Shown here in pieces: positions 34,647 through 46,766 of a stretch of 64,000 bases of DNA; the first letter of the stretch is position 1; the number at the start of each line of letters is the position of its first letter. The notes beneath the pieces are model-generated. The model worked only from the letters and a program-made list of their open reading frames with translations, ran no database searches and was not told the DNA's origin. This DNA comes from Datisca glomerata (Eukaryota; Streptophyta; Magnoliopsida; Cucurbitales; Datiscaceae). The position numbers and the translations under genes are program-made. Location of the stretch: positions 124,001 to 188,000 of the forward strand of contig QANY01000148.1 in assembly GCA_003255025.1 (NCBI GenBank), in the 5' to 3' direction.

Positions 34647-37451
34647 CACTACAAGAAACAATGGATTTATCGACCAATATTTTGGTCGCCAAAGCCCCTA
34701 AATTTGGTCATTAAAGGGTTAACGTGATAAACATATGTTTGTCATGAACATTGTCTCCTTCACTTCGTCAGTGAAAGCCGTTTACGACAAAAAAGGAAAT
34801 TCGTGGGTTAGACCTTTTGCAATGAATAAAACTTGGTCGCAACAGGTTTTTGTGACGAAGATAAAAGTTGGTCGCAAGAAGCTTTTACGATAAAAAAAAA
34901 TTTCGTCACAAAAACCTTTTTGCCACCAATATTTATTTTCGTCGCCTAAAGTCTTTTGCGATCAATTTTATTTGGTTACTAAATATTTTTGGTGACCAAT
35001 TTATTTTCTAGAATGTAAACAAAAAAATACTTAATTTTTAGTTTTCATATACACCTATGACAGTAATAATATCATCAAAAATTTATCGAACCCGATATTT
35101 TTCTAAGAAATATATATATATATTAATCATTAAATTAATATATGTAATGTAAAAAGTTGTAGTGTAGTTCATTACAAAATCTCTTAAGCATAATTCACTA
35201 CAAAATGTATCTCTGAACCTCATGTTTCTACTGTTGAGTCATCGTTAGGAGGTGAAAAACCGTTTTGACGAGCCCAAGCGAGTAAGCTTTGTAGTTGGCT
35301 TTCCATCGACTTCATATTTTTAATTCTATATTTTTAACTCAACTCTTTTTCTTAGAAGATGTGGGTGAAGCTCCATGTCCAAGACCTTTATTTCACCCGA
35401 AGATTTCTTCAACTATCTCTTATTCGGTGCAAGGTGTGGCATCCTCAGTGATAAACTCATCTCGTAAAGCACACATGCGCTCTTGTAACATCACAATGAG
35501 CCAAATTCAAGATAAATATATCGATCAATCAGAAAGTATTGAAATTAACACTATTATCTTTAGACAAAGAGCATCAATCAGAATGTATTCAAAAAGCATC
35601 TAACACGCGCAGATACAAAGTGATAAGCCTCCTTCCCCCTCAACACATTAAAACTGACATTATTATCTTAGACAATGAGCATCAATCATAAAGTAAAAAA
35701 GCATCTAACACATGTATAATAATAACTATTACAAAGTGTATATACCAATTTGAGAATCATCTTCATCAGTAGAAGATCCTACAATAGGATCTAGATTTGG
35801 AATATGAGTATTTTTTTCGAGAGACATTAACCTGGATAAAGATAAGTGGCATGAAAAAAGATCCTAAACATGTTATTGCTTACAAAATAAATTAAAGCAA
35901 ATGTAAGAAGTGAAACCAAGATCTCTCTTCACTCTATTTCTTTTTACATTTGTGTCAAATCATTCACATTTAAATAATGTAACTTTTCTTTCCTCGTACA
36001 TAATGCATCTCAAACACTTCTTTTAAGCTATAAAAAATTCAGTCACTTTACAATCATGTTCTCTTAGAACTACTAAACCACTATTTTGAGTTGTTCAATG
36101 ATAATCACGATCTAACTAATTTGATCAATCTTGATGAAGTTCTCTCTTAGAGCAACTTGACAATATAAAAACGATGTAAAAACAATTGGATTAAAGAAGA
36201 CTAATTATGATAATACCAGCTATGATTTAGGCTAGTATACTTTGAGCCAGCACAAATTTCTTATAATTTTCGATGATTTTGAGCCATTCAATCATTATTA
36301 GCTACTCAATTTGTATTTTTAATGTTTTGTTTTGTTATAAGTGAAAGTGACTTTTGTTTTTATCAAAAAATGAAAGTGGCTTTTTTAATCAAAAAGTGAA
36401 AGTGAGTTAATGAGAAAAGAAATTCATTGTTGGCAACTGCTAGTGGTATGTAATGCCCCCACCCCCACTTAGCATTCCTGGCTGATGGATGGCCATACGT
36501 TTGATCAATCTTTCTTATTGGCTACTCTCATAGTTTCACACTAATCTTTTTTGTTCTTAATTTCTAATCAACGTTAACTGTCAAAATTTGATGGTATTAT
36601 TTCTAATTAAACAAATCGTTGAGATAATAAATTTTAATCTGTCAATTCAGCAAAACCCACAAAGTGAGAGAAATATCATCAGCCTAATGTTGACCACAAA
36701 AATATGATATTTAATTGGTTTGTTAACTTTTGCAAATATAATAATAATGATAAAATTCACAATGAGGACCGACTTTTGAATAGAACAATTAACATTAAGC
36801 TTTATGAAATGATAATGTTGTTTTACTTCTTCTAAATCTACGTATACACTTATATACATTTTTTTTAAATGATTACGCTTTATGAGACAATGAGTTTTTC
36901 CCTCAGTATCACTCTATCTAAAGATTTTAGAAGAAAAGAAGTACTAGTTATGAGATCTCTAACAGAGAGGAGTTCAGTCATAGAGGAGATCAATGCGGAG
37001 GAAGAGATCTGTCACGGAGGAGCTATGTCAAACTAATGGAGCAGCTCTGTCACGGAGGAGCTTTGTCGTGGAGGAGCTTTACCGCTGAGGCTGACGAAGA
37101 TAACCCGAGGAGGTGAAAGGAAGTAGTTTTTTGTTGAGGGGGTTGAAAGGGGAGGGGAAGAATAGAAACGAGAGATTGAGGTTTTCTTTTGTGTACCAAA
37201 CCCAGGCGTTTCAACAAGGCTAAGGCAACCTTTACTGATAAAATAATAAATTGGTCAATAAAAGTTGTGCTTTTACCAATGACATTTTTAGTATGAATTA
37301 GCGTATTTCCTTCCCGATAAAATATATTATGACACACAATAAAGGCGTCACAGTAGGTTGCCCTTGGCGACCAACTTTCTAGTTGGTCGCTAAAAATGGG
37401 CCTTTCAGGATGAATCCACTTTTGTGGCCAAAGATGGGTTTTCTTGTAATG
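34647..37451. mobile_element. Non-autonomous CACTA (En/Spm-type) DNA transposon, 2.8 kb
   Basis: The left terminus is CACTACAAGAAACAATGG. The right terminus TGGGTTTTCTTGTAATG is its imperfect inverse (CATTACAAGAAAACCCA). Both are flanked by a 3-bp TTT (34644-34646 and 37452-37454), the target size expected for CACTA elements. Subterminal regions carry many copies of GGTCGC, GACCAA and TTCGTC in both orientations, the usual transposase-binding architecture. Minus-strand text near 35250-35560 (GLGHGASPTSSKKKS, ERMCALRDEFITED) resembles the C-terminal part of plant CACTA-associated proteins. The transposase proper is absent. Confidence 0.8.
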
Positions 37452-37454
37452 TTT

Positions 37455-37994
37455 GTTGACAAAAATTGTATTGATAGTTTTACTTTTAATACTATATGAC
37501 ATTGTAAACATAATGATTAATGAGATATTTGGTGTCTTTATAAAGTAGTGATTTCTCTACGACTTAGGAGTAGCCACAATATCTTAAGGCATAATAGTAA
37601 TTACATGAGGAATTATAATTAAGTTTTCATGGTTGTCTCATACTGTAATTAATTCATGAGAGTAATAACTTGCCTCTACAGGGAAGTTGTTATTTTTGTG
37701 ATTTAATTAAAATAAGGTAGTAAATTGGCATTAAAAAATGTATTTTTCCTAGGCCCATAGGTACGGAGTAGTATTATTCTTCATACTTCATATTTACTAA
37801 TCTTATTATAAAGTTAAAGTAAATTCATGCATTTTGCAACATCTACCCACATGAAGGATTCAATTTACTATTTACTGCTAAATTCACTGTTGTTAAAGTT
37901 TTGGTTTTATAGTATGAAAGTAAGTATTTTCCATGGTTATTTATAGCAACTTTTACTGCTTTTGATGTGTCTCATTTTCAATGCTTACTAGTGA
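37455..37994 (+). other. Copia leader between the CACTA insertion and gag
   Basis: AT-rich, no reading frame; continues into the gag-like text at about 38000. Confidence 0.45.
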
Positions 37995-39423
37995 TAATTA
38001 TTTTGATTGGAAAGAAAATGTTCTTTTTTTCTCTTGGGTGCGGTGCAAGGGCCTTGACTTGGTGCTTCATGTAGACGAACCACCTACTCCCACATAATCC
38101 AGTACGCCACAGGTGAAAGCAGAATATGAGCGGTGGGAACGATCTAATCGCTTAAGTAAGATGCTCATTATGTCTCATGTCAGTGAGAGCATTAGGTTCC
38201 ATTCATGAATGCTCAAAGGTCAAAGATTTACTAAAGGCCATAGAAGAATAATTTGTTACTTTTGATAAGACAATGGTTAATACCCTGATGAAGAAGCTTT
38301 CGGGTAAATCATTTGATCTTTCTAGAGGTGTGCATGAACACATTATGGAATTAATGGATATTGATGCTCAATTAAAGTCTCGAAAGGTTGAGATTTCTGA
38401 GTCATTTCTTGTTCATTTCATACTCAAATATCTTCCTATTGATTAAGGACCTTTCCAGATATCCTATAACACATAAAGAAAATTGGTCCATAAATGAGCT
38501 TCTAATTACGTGTATTCAAGAAGAAGAGAGACTAAAGCATGAGAGGGTAGAAATTGCTCATCCGGTAACTCATGATAAGGGAAACAACAAGAAAGACAAG
38601 GATGCCTTGCAACTGAAGAAGAAAGAAAAGAAGTTGATGAAGCTTCATGGCAACAAGATTGCTTGTTTTTTTTCTACAAGAAAAGGGGGCACGTAAAGAA
38701 ATACTATAAAACGTTGCTCTAAAAGAAAGGTAATCTCATAGATTTAGTGTCATGGTTTTTTTTGAAGCTCCAAATAATACATGGTGGATTATCTCACATT
38801 CTTCAATCCATAATGTCAATACCATACAGGGCTTTGTCAGCCTAAGGAAGCCGAAGGGAAATGAATGAGACATCTATTCGGGCAATCAGATGCTTTCGAA
38901 AGTTGAGGCTGTGGAGAAATTTTGACTTATATTTAAAATGTGGATTTGTATTAGATCTTGAGAACACTTTTTATATTCCATAATTTTCAAGAAACATAGT
39001 TTCCGTTTCTAGACTTGTTATTTTTAAATTTGGTTTTCTATTTGAAGATGACATTTTTAGTATTTTTAAAAATAAAGTTCTTGTTGGTGGTGAAAAAATG
39101 ATTGATGGTTTATACGAATTTGGCTTAGTCCCCACATTTGATTGCAATTATTTGACAAAGAGCATAGCCTCATTTGAATGCAAATATTTGAATGGTGATA
39201 TTGGCATAAAGTAGAGCCTTATTAATGAGAACTCTTCATCATTATGGCACATGAGATTGTGACATATCTCCACTGAGAGAACCAAGAGATTAGTAAATGA
39301 GGAGTTTTAAAAACTCTTGACTCTAATGATTTTGGTACTTATGTGGATTGCATCAAAGAAAAGCAGACCAACAAATCCACTAAGGGTTCCAGGAGAAGTT
39401 CTAAAATTTTTGAGGTCATACAC
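37995..39423 (+). pseudogene. Copia gag and pre-integrase remnant (5' part of the nested Copia element)
   Basis: Read across frames: FDWKENVLFF and GARALTW (38001-38060), then TMVNTLMKKLSGKSFDLSRG and MELMDIDAQLKS (about 38270-38380), then ESFLVHFILKYLPID. A knuckle-like stretch FYKKRGHVKKYYKT (about 38665-38710) follows, where the expected Cys residues are lost. The pre-integrase part includes KMIDGLYEFGLVPTFDCNYL (about 39095-39150) and LWHMRL (about 39240). This matches UBN2-type gag and GAG-pre-integrase of plant Copia. The coding text stops at 39423 where Gypsy LTR sequence begins, and resumes in phase at 48949. Confidence 0.88.
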
Positions 39424-39564
39424 GGTAATACCCATGTATTTTATATGGGTTATTTTTGTCAAAGGAAAGCAAACCAACAAATCCACTAAGGGTTCCAGGA
39501 GAAGTTCTAAAATTTTTGAGGTCATGCACGGTAATACCCATGTATTTTATATGGGTTATTTTTG
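39353..39564 (+). repeat. 106-bp tandem duplication spanning the Copia/Gypsy junction
   Basis: Copy 1 is 39353-39458 and copy 2 is 39459-39564, with about three differences. Each copy contains about 70 bases of Copia pre-integrase coding sequence, the target site (TACAC in copy 1, TGCAC in copy 2), and the first 35 or so bases of the Gypsy LTR. The duplication therefore happened after the Gypsy insertion. Confidence 0.92.
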
Positions 39565-41725
39565 TAATTCAAACACTCACTCCCACATATGCACTCACTT
39601 ACACACTAAGCCAGCCAAATTTGTTTCCCTCACACGTGTTCTTTCTCATTCATCTTCTCCAAATCTCTCTTTGCTTTTATCTCAAGCTTACCCACGTAAC
39701 TCCCCCTCTTTCCTCCATTTATTTTTGTAGGAAACATAACCGCCTTAGTGTGTAACTCCTATCTAATCTAATGATCTTTAAATCCCTCTTGTTCTCCACT
39801 TTCTTCTTCACGAACCCTCCCCTGAAACTGCTTTCCTCTCTCTATTTTACAGTTTTTCTTCCCCATCAAAGCCCCTCTATTCTTCACCTTCTTCTTCGTT
39901 TCAACTTGGGCAGCTTTCTAACATTGATCTTTGGTAAGCAATTTCTTGTTTCCTTTATTTTCTTTCTTCTTTCTTTTTTTTCTCTTCCTGAATCTAGATT
40001 TTTCTATCAAAAATTTGAAAAACCCAATTCTAAAGTTCTTTAATTTCAGCAAATTTCTTCCTCATCTCTCTGTTCGTGGTGCCATCGTTACTTTGTCACC
40101 GCCGCATCACCATCGCCCTTCAAGTTTTGGTTAATATTTTTCATTCTCTCCTTGAGCTTTCGGTCTCTCTATTTCCTTCTCTTTTCTCTCTTTGTTTTGT
40201 TTCTCTCTTTGATCTCACCCATATCTTTCTTGTTTTTTTTCCTTCCATGGCAGCCGCTCCATCATCGTCTTCTCTAGATTGCATCGTAATCTTCATAGTT
40301 GGTAAGCTTAATTTTCCTTTCTTTCTTTCTTCCTTGTTCACTCTCTATATGGATTGCAACTAGGTCTTGGGACCCAGTTGATTTTGACCCGACCCACTTT
40401 TCACCAAACTTGAACCTGTCCAATCAAACCAACCTGAACCGGTTCAGACCACCCAAACCTAGGTTAACCAGTTTGAACCTCTTGATCAATTTACACCCGA
40501 TTTAGTTTTCATTTGTTCCCAACCTCGCTTAGTTAATTAAATTATTGTAGATATTATATGAATTTGTTGTGATCTGAGATCCTTGGATTTCAGGTCATTA
40601 GTTACTGAATTTAATTCATAGTGAATCCAGGTAAGTGGATTTACATAATAATTCGGTTCATGTGTTATAAGTGTAGAATATATAATGTGAAATTGTTTTA
40701 TTATTTCTTTATGTTCAATCTTATGATAAAGTGTTTTAATTGTTTTCCATACTATGATGAAATTATTTACCATGTTACGTATGTGTATGATTATATTTTG
40801 AGTTATACATGTATTAGTTATATTGTTTATGCTCATGAACAAGTTATATGTTTACTCACGTATATGTGATAACGTGAATATTAATTCAAGTAAAAAGTAA
40901 TAAGTAAACAAGAAGTAGATTTAGTCATGTCCCTTGGTTATCAAGTAACCAGATTGTTCACATCATGTTATCAAGTTATACAGTTAGGTGTCACCATGTT
41001 CATGTTAGCGTCATTAAGGTTCAGATAACCTTAAGTGACATCAAGTTTCAGGACACCTAATCTATCACGTTCATGTTACAAGTTCAAGTTGTGAAACAAT
41101 TCAGGTTAGGTTGTTAATCGATGGATATGTCTAGTCGAGTTATGATCAAGCAAGTATAAGTATTGGCAGGTATAGATATAAGTTTAAGTTATATGTTAAT
41201 CATGAAATCGGTGTGTTATTACAAGTATTTTATGTGACCAGTAAACGTGTGAAATAAATTTGCATGAGTTATATTTTTATATTTATGTCATGTGAAACTT
41301 ATTAGTATGTAAATTTACTTACTGAGTATTTTAATACTCACCCCCCATAGATGATTGTGTTGCAGATGATGGTTAGCAGCAGGAGTGAGAGACTGTCATA
41401 GCAAGCATGATTATAATTTCTAAGTTTAATTATAATATTATGACTTCAGTTTGGCTTCAGTTATTTTAGAAATTTATGAATATTCATATTTAATCTTTCA
41501 TGTCTTATGGATTTTCATGCTTCACTTTATTATAGTTTAATGATTCATTTATTTCAGTTTAATGAGTTAATATTCTTTTATAATAATTTTATGCTTCAGC
41601 TATTCAACGTTAAAATTAGGGTTTTCAATTTGGGGATTTTCTCAAATTAGGGTTTTAATTGAATTGAGAATTTTTGAATTGTGAAATTTCAAGCATGTTT
41701 AACCCTCAGAAAACGGGGCGTTACA
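39530..41725 (+). repeat. 5' LTR of the nested chromodomain-type Gypsy element (2.2 kb)
   Basis: It begins GGTAATACCC (expected TG, first base mutated) and ends GGGGCGTTACA. It matches 46767-48948 throughout, with roughly one difference per 20 bases in the parts I aligned. The primer binding site TGGTATCAGAGC (41729-41740), complementary to initiator tRNA-Met, follows three bases later. Open frames inside it are CT-rich chance frames, not genes. Confidence 0.92.
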
Positions 41726-41944
41726 GTTTGGTATCAGAGCCATGGTTTTAGATTCTGTAGACTTTTCTAAGTGAAAGATATGGCATGTCACTCACTCTGC
41801 TCCTCTCTCATCATACAAGTCAGGTACGCATGTATATGTGCTTTAATTATTGATCGAGTATGATGTGTTTTGTTTCATTATGGGATGTTTGAATTACGTT
41901 TATACGATACATTGGTAAGTCTTGGGTTTATGGGTACCAGTACG

Positions 41945-44900
41945 ATGGCGCCCCCTAAAAGGAACAAAAACAGTCACGCACCAGTCAATCCTACTGTTGA
42001 CCCTCCAGCAACTATGATGGAGATGTTTCAAGAGTTCTTATAATTGTTAAGGTAGACGACGACAGCTCGCCCGACACAACAAGTATAAAAACCACAGCAA
42101 ACACCAGTGGACATACAGTTGATACAGACCTTCAGGAGGATGAATCCACCTGAATTTGATGGCCATTCATCTGATCCACTGCTAGCTAATGAATGGATTG
42201 CAAGACTGGAGCAGATTTTCCAGTTTATGCCATGTTTTGACATTCAGATGGTTGTTTGCGCAACATTTATGCTGACGCGGGAGGCTCGAAAATGGTGGGA
42301 GCTCATACGGAGAGCTCATGACATCGACAATAATCCAGTGACATGGGATCGTTGCAAGGAACTTTTCCTTGAGAAATATTTTTCGATCACAGTCAGAACA
42401 GAGGAGGAGGCCGAATTTCTCAGACTTGTGTAAGGAGCTATGAGTGTAACTGAATACGAGCGAAAGTTTGAAGAATTGTCTCGGTACGCCACGCACTATG
42501 TGGATAACGAGATAAAAAAGGCTCGAACTTTTGAAAGAGGACCGCGTCCAGAGATTAAGGGTTCAGTGTCACTTCTTAAGCATACCACCTAAACAGCGGT
42601 GGTTGAGGCAACTTTACTGATGGAATAGAATCTTCCACCACGTGCACCACCTCAGTCAGAGCAATCATTTCATGGAAAGAGGAAATCATAAAATTCTCAT
42701 CAGGGTCCTCATAATGCATAAAGGCAGATGATCAAGTCAAATCCCTTATGTGCTACATGTAATAAACATCATGTTGGTCAATGTTTTAAGGCGATCAATG
42801 CTTTCTTTAAGTGTGGAAAGACTGGGCATTACCTTAGACAGTGCCCTCTGCTTGCTCATGGAAAGACCAGTGATTTCGTTGGTGGTAGAGCTAAAGGAAA
42901 AGTTTTCGCATTAACTCACCAGGAAGCTGAGCAGTCGGATGCAGTTGTTTTAGGTACATTACTTGTACTAGGACATTCAGCTTTCACATTGATTGATTCT
43001 AGATCCACGCATTCTTTTATTTTTACTTCATTTGTAACTCATGCATCATTTCCTGTTGTGCCTTTGGGTTTTGAATTATGTGTTTCTACGCCTTCTGGAG
43101 CTTCCCTCCTAGCTAATAAGGTGATAGAGAGTTGTTCAGTGATGATTGCAGATAATGTTATGTGTGCTAGACTATAGTCCTAGGGATGCATGATTTTGAT
43201 GTAGTCCTAGGGATGGATTGGTTAGCTACAAATTATGCCAACATAAATTGTCATAAAAAAGAAGTTCGATTCCTACCTCCTGGTAGGCCTAGCTTCAAGT
43301 TTAGGGGATCCAAGCAATGCTCAATACTGAAAGTTATATCTGTTTTGCGGGCACAACACCTACTTGATCGTGATAACTGGGGTTACTTAGCTTCTGTTAT
43401 GGATACAACTAAGACACATGTTGATATTGGATTGGTCCCGGTCGTTTCTGAATTCTTGGATGTTTTTCCTGATGATTTCCAGGACTTCCTCCTCATTGAG
43501 AGACGTATTTCCATATTGAGTTGGTACCAAGCACTGCCCCTATATCCAAAGCTCCGTATCGTATGGCTCCTGCAGAGCTGAAAGAACTTAAAGATCAACT
43601 TCAAGAATTACTGGATAAAGGGTTTCCTAAGACCCAGTATTTCACCTTGGAGTGCTCCAGTGTTATTTGTTAAAAAGAAAGATGGATCAATGAGGTTATA
43701 CATTGATTACAGGGAATTGAATAAAGTCACTATCAAGAATAAGTATCCGTTACCGCGCATTGAGGATTTGTTCGATCAACTTCAGGGAGCATCAGTATTC
43801 TCTAAGATTGATTTAAGATCAGGATGCCATCAGCTCAGGATTCAAAATGAGGATATTTCTAAGACATCGTTTCGCATTCGTTACAGCCATTACGAGTTTG
43901 TAGTGATGTCATTTAGATTAACTAATGGTCTGACAGCCTTTATGGATTTAATGAACAGGGTGTTCAAGGAGTACCTGGATTCTTTTGTGATTGTCTTTAT
44001 TGATGATATTCTGATGTACTCTAGATCGGAGGCCGAACATATGAATCATCTCAGGATCGTTTTGTAAACATTAAGGACACACAAGTTATATGCCAAATTC
44101 CAGAAGTGTGAGTTTTGGTTTCAGCAAGTGTCATTCCTTAGTCATGTGGTATCTCAAGATGGAATCTCGGTTGACCCGTCTAAGATTGAAGCAGTGCCTA
44201 ACTGGCCTCAGCCGATAAATGTTGGAAAGTTCGCAGTTTTCTGGGTTTAGCAGGATATTACAGAAGGATTGTTGAAGGTTTTTCAAAGATTGATGTCCCA
44301 CTTACTCAGTTGACTAGGAAGAATACCACTTTTTCTTTGACGGCCGAGTGTGAGAAATGTTTTCAAAGCCTTAAACAAAAATTAGTGACAGAATTAGTGT
44401 TGACCATTTCAAATGGTAAGAGCGACTTTGTGATATACAGTGATGCTTTTAAAAGAGGTTTGGGTTGCATTTTGATGCAACAGGGAAAGGTCATAGCATA
44501 TGTATCTCGTCAGCTCAAGACCTATGAACAGAATTATCCTACTCATGATTTGGAGTTGGCTACAGTTGTTTTTACCCTCAAGATCTAGAGACATTATTTG
44601 TATGGTTGTAAGTGTCAGATTTACACATATCATAAGAGCCTTAAGTACTTTTTCACTCAGAAAGAACATAACATGAGGCAACGCCGTTGGTTGGAATTGG
44701 TGAAGGATTATGACTGCGAGATCATTTATCACCCAGGAAAGGCAAATGTAGTGGTTGATGCCTTAAGTCAAAAATCAGCTCATTCAGCAGCTCTTATTAC
44801 TTCTCAAGGACATATCTTGGAGGATTTGGAACGTGCTGAGATTCAAGTGTTGCTGAAGGATACTACAGCACAACTAGCCCATCTCACAGTTCAACCATCG

Positions 44901-46712
44901 TTACAGCAGCGTATTATTGATGCACAGAACTCAGACTCGGAGTTTCTTCTGACTCGTAGTGAAGTGGGTTCAGACAAAAGACAAGGGTTTGAAATTAGTG
45001 ACGATTCAGCTCTTCACTTTGATGGGAGACTGTGTGTTCCTAAACATGCACTCATTAGGCAACAATTGCTCACGGAGGCTCATAGTTCACTATACACTGT
45101 CCACCCTGGTAGTACTAAGATGTATCACAATTTAAAGTTACATTTTTGGTGGAATGGTATGAAGCATGACATTGCTGAGTTCGTTAGTAAGTGTTTGGTG
45201 TGTCAGCAGATCAAGGCTCAAAGACAGCGACCATCTAGGATTTTACAACCTTTAAGTATTCCTGAATGAAAGTGGGAACATGTAACTATGGATTTTATTT
45301 CAGGGCTACCGAGAACACTAAAGGGTTTTAACTCCATTTGGGTTGTAGTGGATCGTTTTAGCAAGTCTGCACACTTTTTGCCTGGTAAGACTACATTTTC
45401 AGTTGAGGATTGGGCTCGATTATATGTTCGCAAGATTGTTTGACTTCATGGGGTTCCAATGTCTATAGTATCAGATCGGGATCCACGGTTCACGTCAAAC
45501 TTTTGGCGGAGTCCACAAAAAGCTTTGGGAACATGGTTGAATTTCAGTACAGCTTTTCAACCGCAATCTGATGGGAACAGCAAGGCACGAAAGCCTTCGC
45601 CTATAGCTTCTACTTCTACTTAGCATCCCAAATAAAGTACCCCTACTTCCAGCTAGTATACAAGAAAGCTACTAAATCTAGTAAGCTAGTATACACGCAT
45701 TTGCCCGATTGCTTTAAGAGAAGCTTTACCTCCCAGTTTCCACCTGTCCTGTCCAAAACTATGGAACTCATCTGAAAAGTATCTTGATTCGACATTATAA
45801 GTATATTGATTCCCCCCTCCTACATAGAAAGCTTACCCTCTTCAACACATTACCGGTGGATGAGACTTCTTCCCGCGTGGAGCTAGCAGGGGCCTCCCAT
45901 TCGGTATAATCTCCTAACCGAACGATCATCTCCCATCGTCCTTCCAGCTTGCTATCTATTTATCTCGAATCAATCTAAGCGAACAATTCAGACGTTAGAA
46001 GATATGCTTTGAGCTTGTGTCTTGGATTTCTCTGGTAGTTGGGACGCACACTTGGCACTCGTGGAGTTTGCTTATAATAACAGTTATCAGGCGACGATTG
46101 GTATGGCTCCATTCAAGGCACTTTATGGAAAGAAATGTCGGTCGCCGGTTCATTGGGATGAAGTTGGCGAACGAAAGCTTTTGGGCCCTAACTTGGTGCA
46201 GTCCATGAATGAAGGTGTCTAGAAAATCAGAGATAGAATGAAGACCGCTCAGAGTAGGAAAAAGAGTTACGGAGATGTTAGGAGGAAGGATCTCGAATTT
46301 GAAGTGAGTGATCATGTGTTTCTCAATGTTTTCCCATTGAATGGTGTTATGCGTTTTGGTCACAAGGGGAAGCTGAGTCCCAGGTTTATTGGCCCATTTG
46401 AGATTTTGGATCGTATTGGTCCTTTGGCATACCGACTCGCTTTACCACCATCTCTTTCAGGCATTCATAATGTGTTTCACGTCTCGATCCTTCACAAATA
46501 CGTGTCTGATCCAACGCATGTCATTGATTTTGAACCTCTGTAAGTTCGTGATGATCTCACTTATGAGGAGAAGCCGATCAGAGTTCTAGAGCGCAAGAAT
46601 CAAACTCTTCGTAACATAACGGTTCAACTAGATAAGATTCTTTAGAGAAATCATCGGATCGAGGAAGCAATATGGGAACGAGAAACAGAGAAACGTGTCA
46701 AGTACCCATAGT
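41945..46712 (+). pseudogene. Gypsy gag-pol of the nested element (gag, protease, RT, RNase H, split integrase, chromodomain)
   Basis: An ATG at 41945 starts MAPPKRNKN. Gag is readable (FRRMNPPEFDGHSSDPLLAN, 42131-42190), with a zinc knuckle FFKCGKTGHYLRQCP whose first Cys is lost. The protease site LIDSRSTHSF (about 42990) is degenerate compared with D-T/S-G. Reverse transcriptase (43600-44200) has [19 protein letters not shown] and a catalytic FIDD. RNase H (44310-44770) has [14 protein letters not shown]. The integrase zinc domain ([20 protein letters not shown], about 45100-45230) and catalytic Asp contexts TMDFISGLP and SDRDPRF follow. Foreign DNA interrupts at 45581-45978, and the frame resumes RTIQTLEDML. 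The C-terminal VLERKNQTLRN...NHRIEEAIWERE resembles a chromodomain of the Tekay/Del type. Stops include 42431, 44065, 45267 and 46220. It is not functional. Confidence 0.92.
45581..45978. other. ~400-bp foreign insert in the Gypsy integrase, probably organelle (mitochondrial) DNA
   Basis: The integrase frame breaks after PQSDGN and resumes at RTIQTLEDML. Between them lies sequence of visibly different composition: higher GC, few A/T runs, phrases such as CCTCCCAGTTTCCACCTGTC and CTCCTAACCGAACGATCATC. It has no retrotransposon similarity. Both junctions carry AGC, so the ends may have joined through a 3-base microhomology; no target duplication is seen. The style is that of plant mitochondrial intergenic DNA, but that origin is inferred from composition only. 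Confidence 0.6.
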
Positions 46713-46754
46713 TATTTCAATAAGGTATATTCCTTTCAAGGATGAAAGGTTTAA

Positions 46755-46766
46755 TAGAGGGGAGAA
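46755..46766 (+). promoter_or_regulatory. Polypurine tract of the nested Gypsy element
   Basis: AGAGGGGAGAA lies directly before the TG of the 3' LTR, as expected for the plus-strand primer of reverse transcription. Confidence 0.75.

Noticed and set aside
37050..37511. 153-residue minus-strand frame
   Set aside because: It crosses the right end of the CACTA element and consists mostly of its subterminal repeat region, so it is a chance frame.
39771..40363. Several 80-95 residue open frames
   Set aside because: They lie inside the Gypsy 5' LTR, recur in the 3' LTR (47011-47265), and reflect CT-rich sequence without stops.
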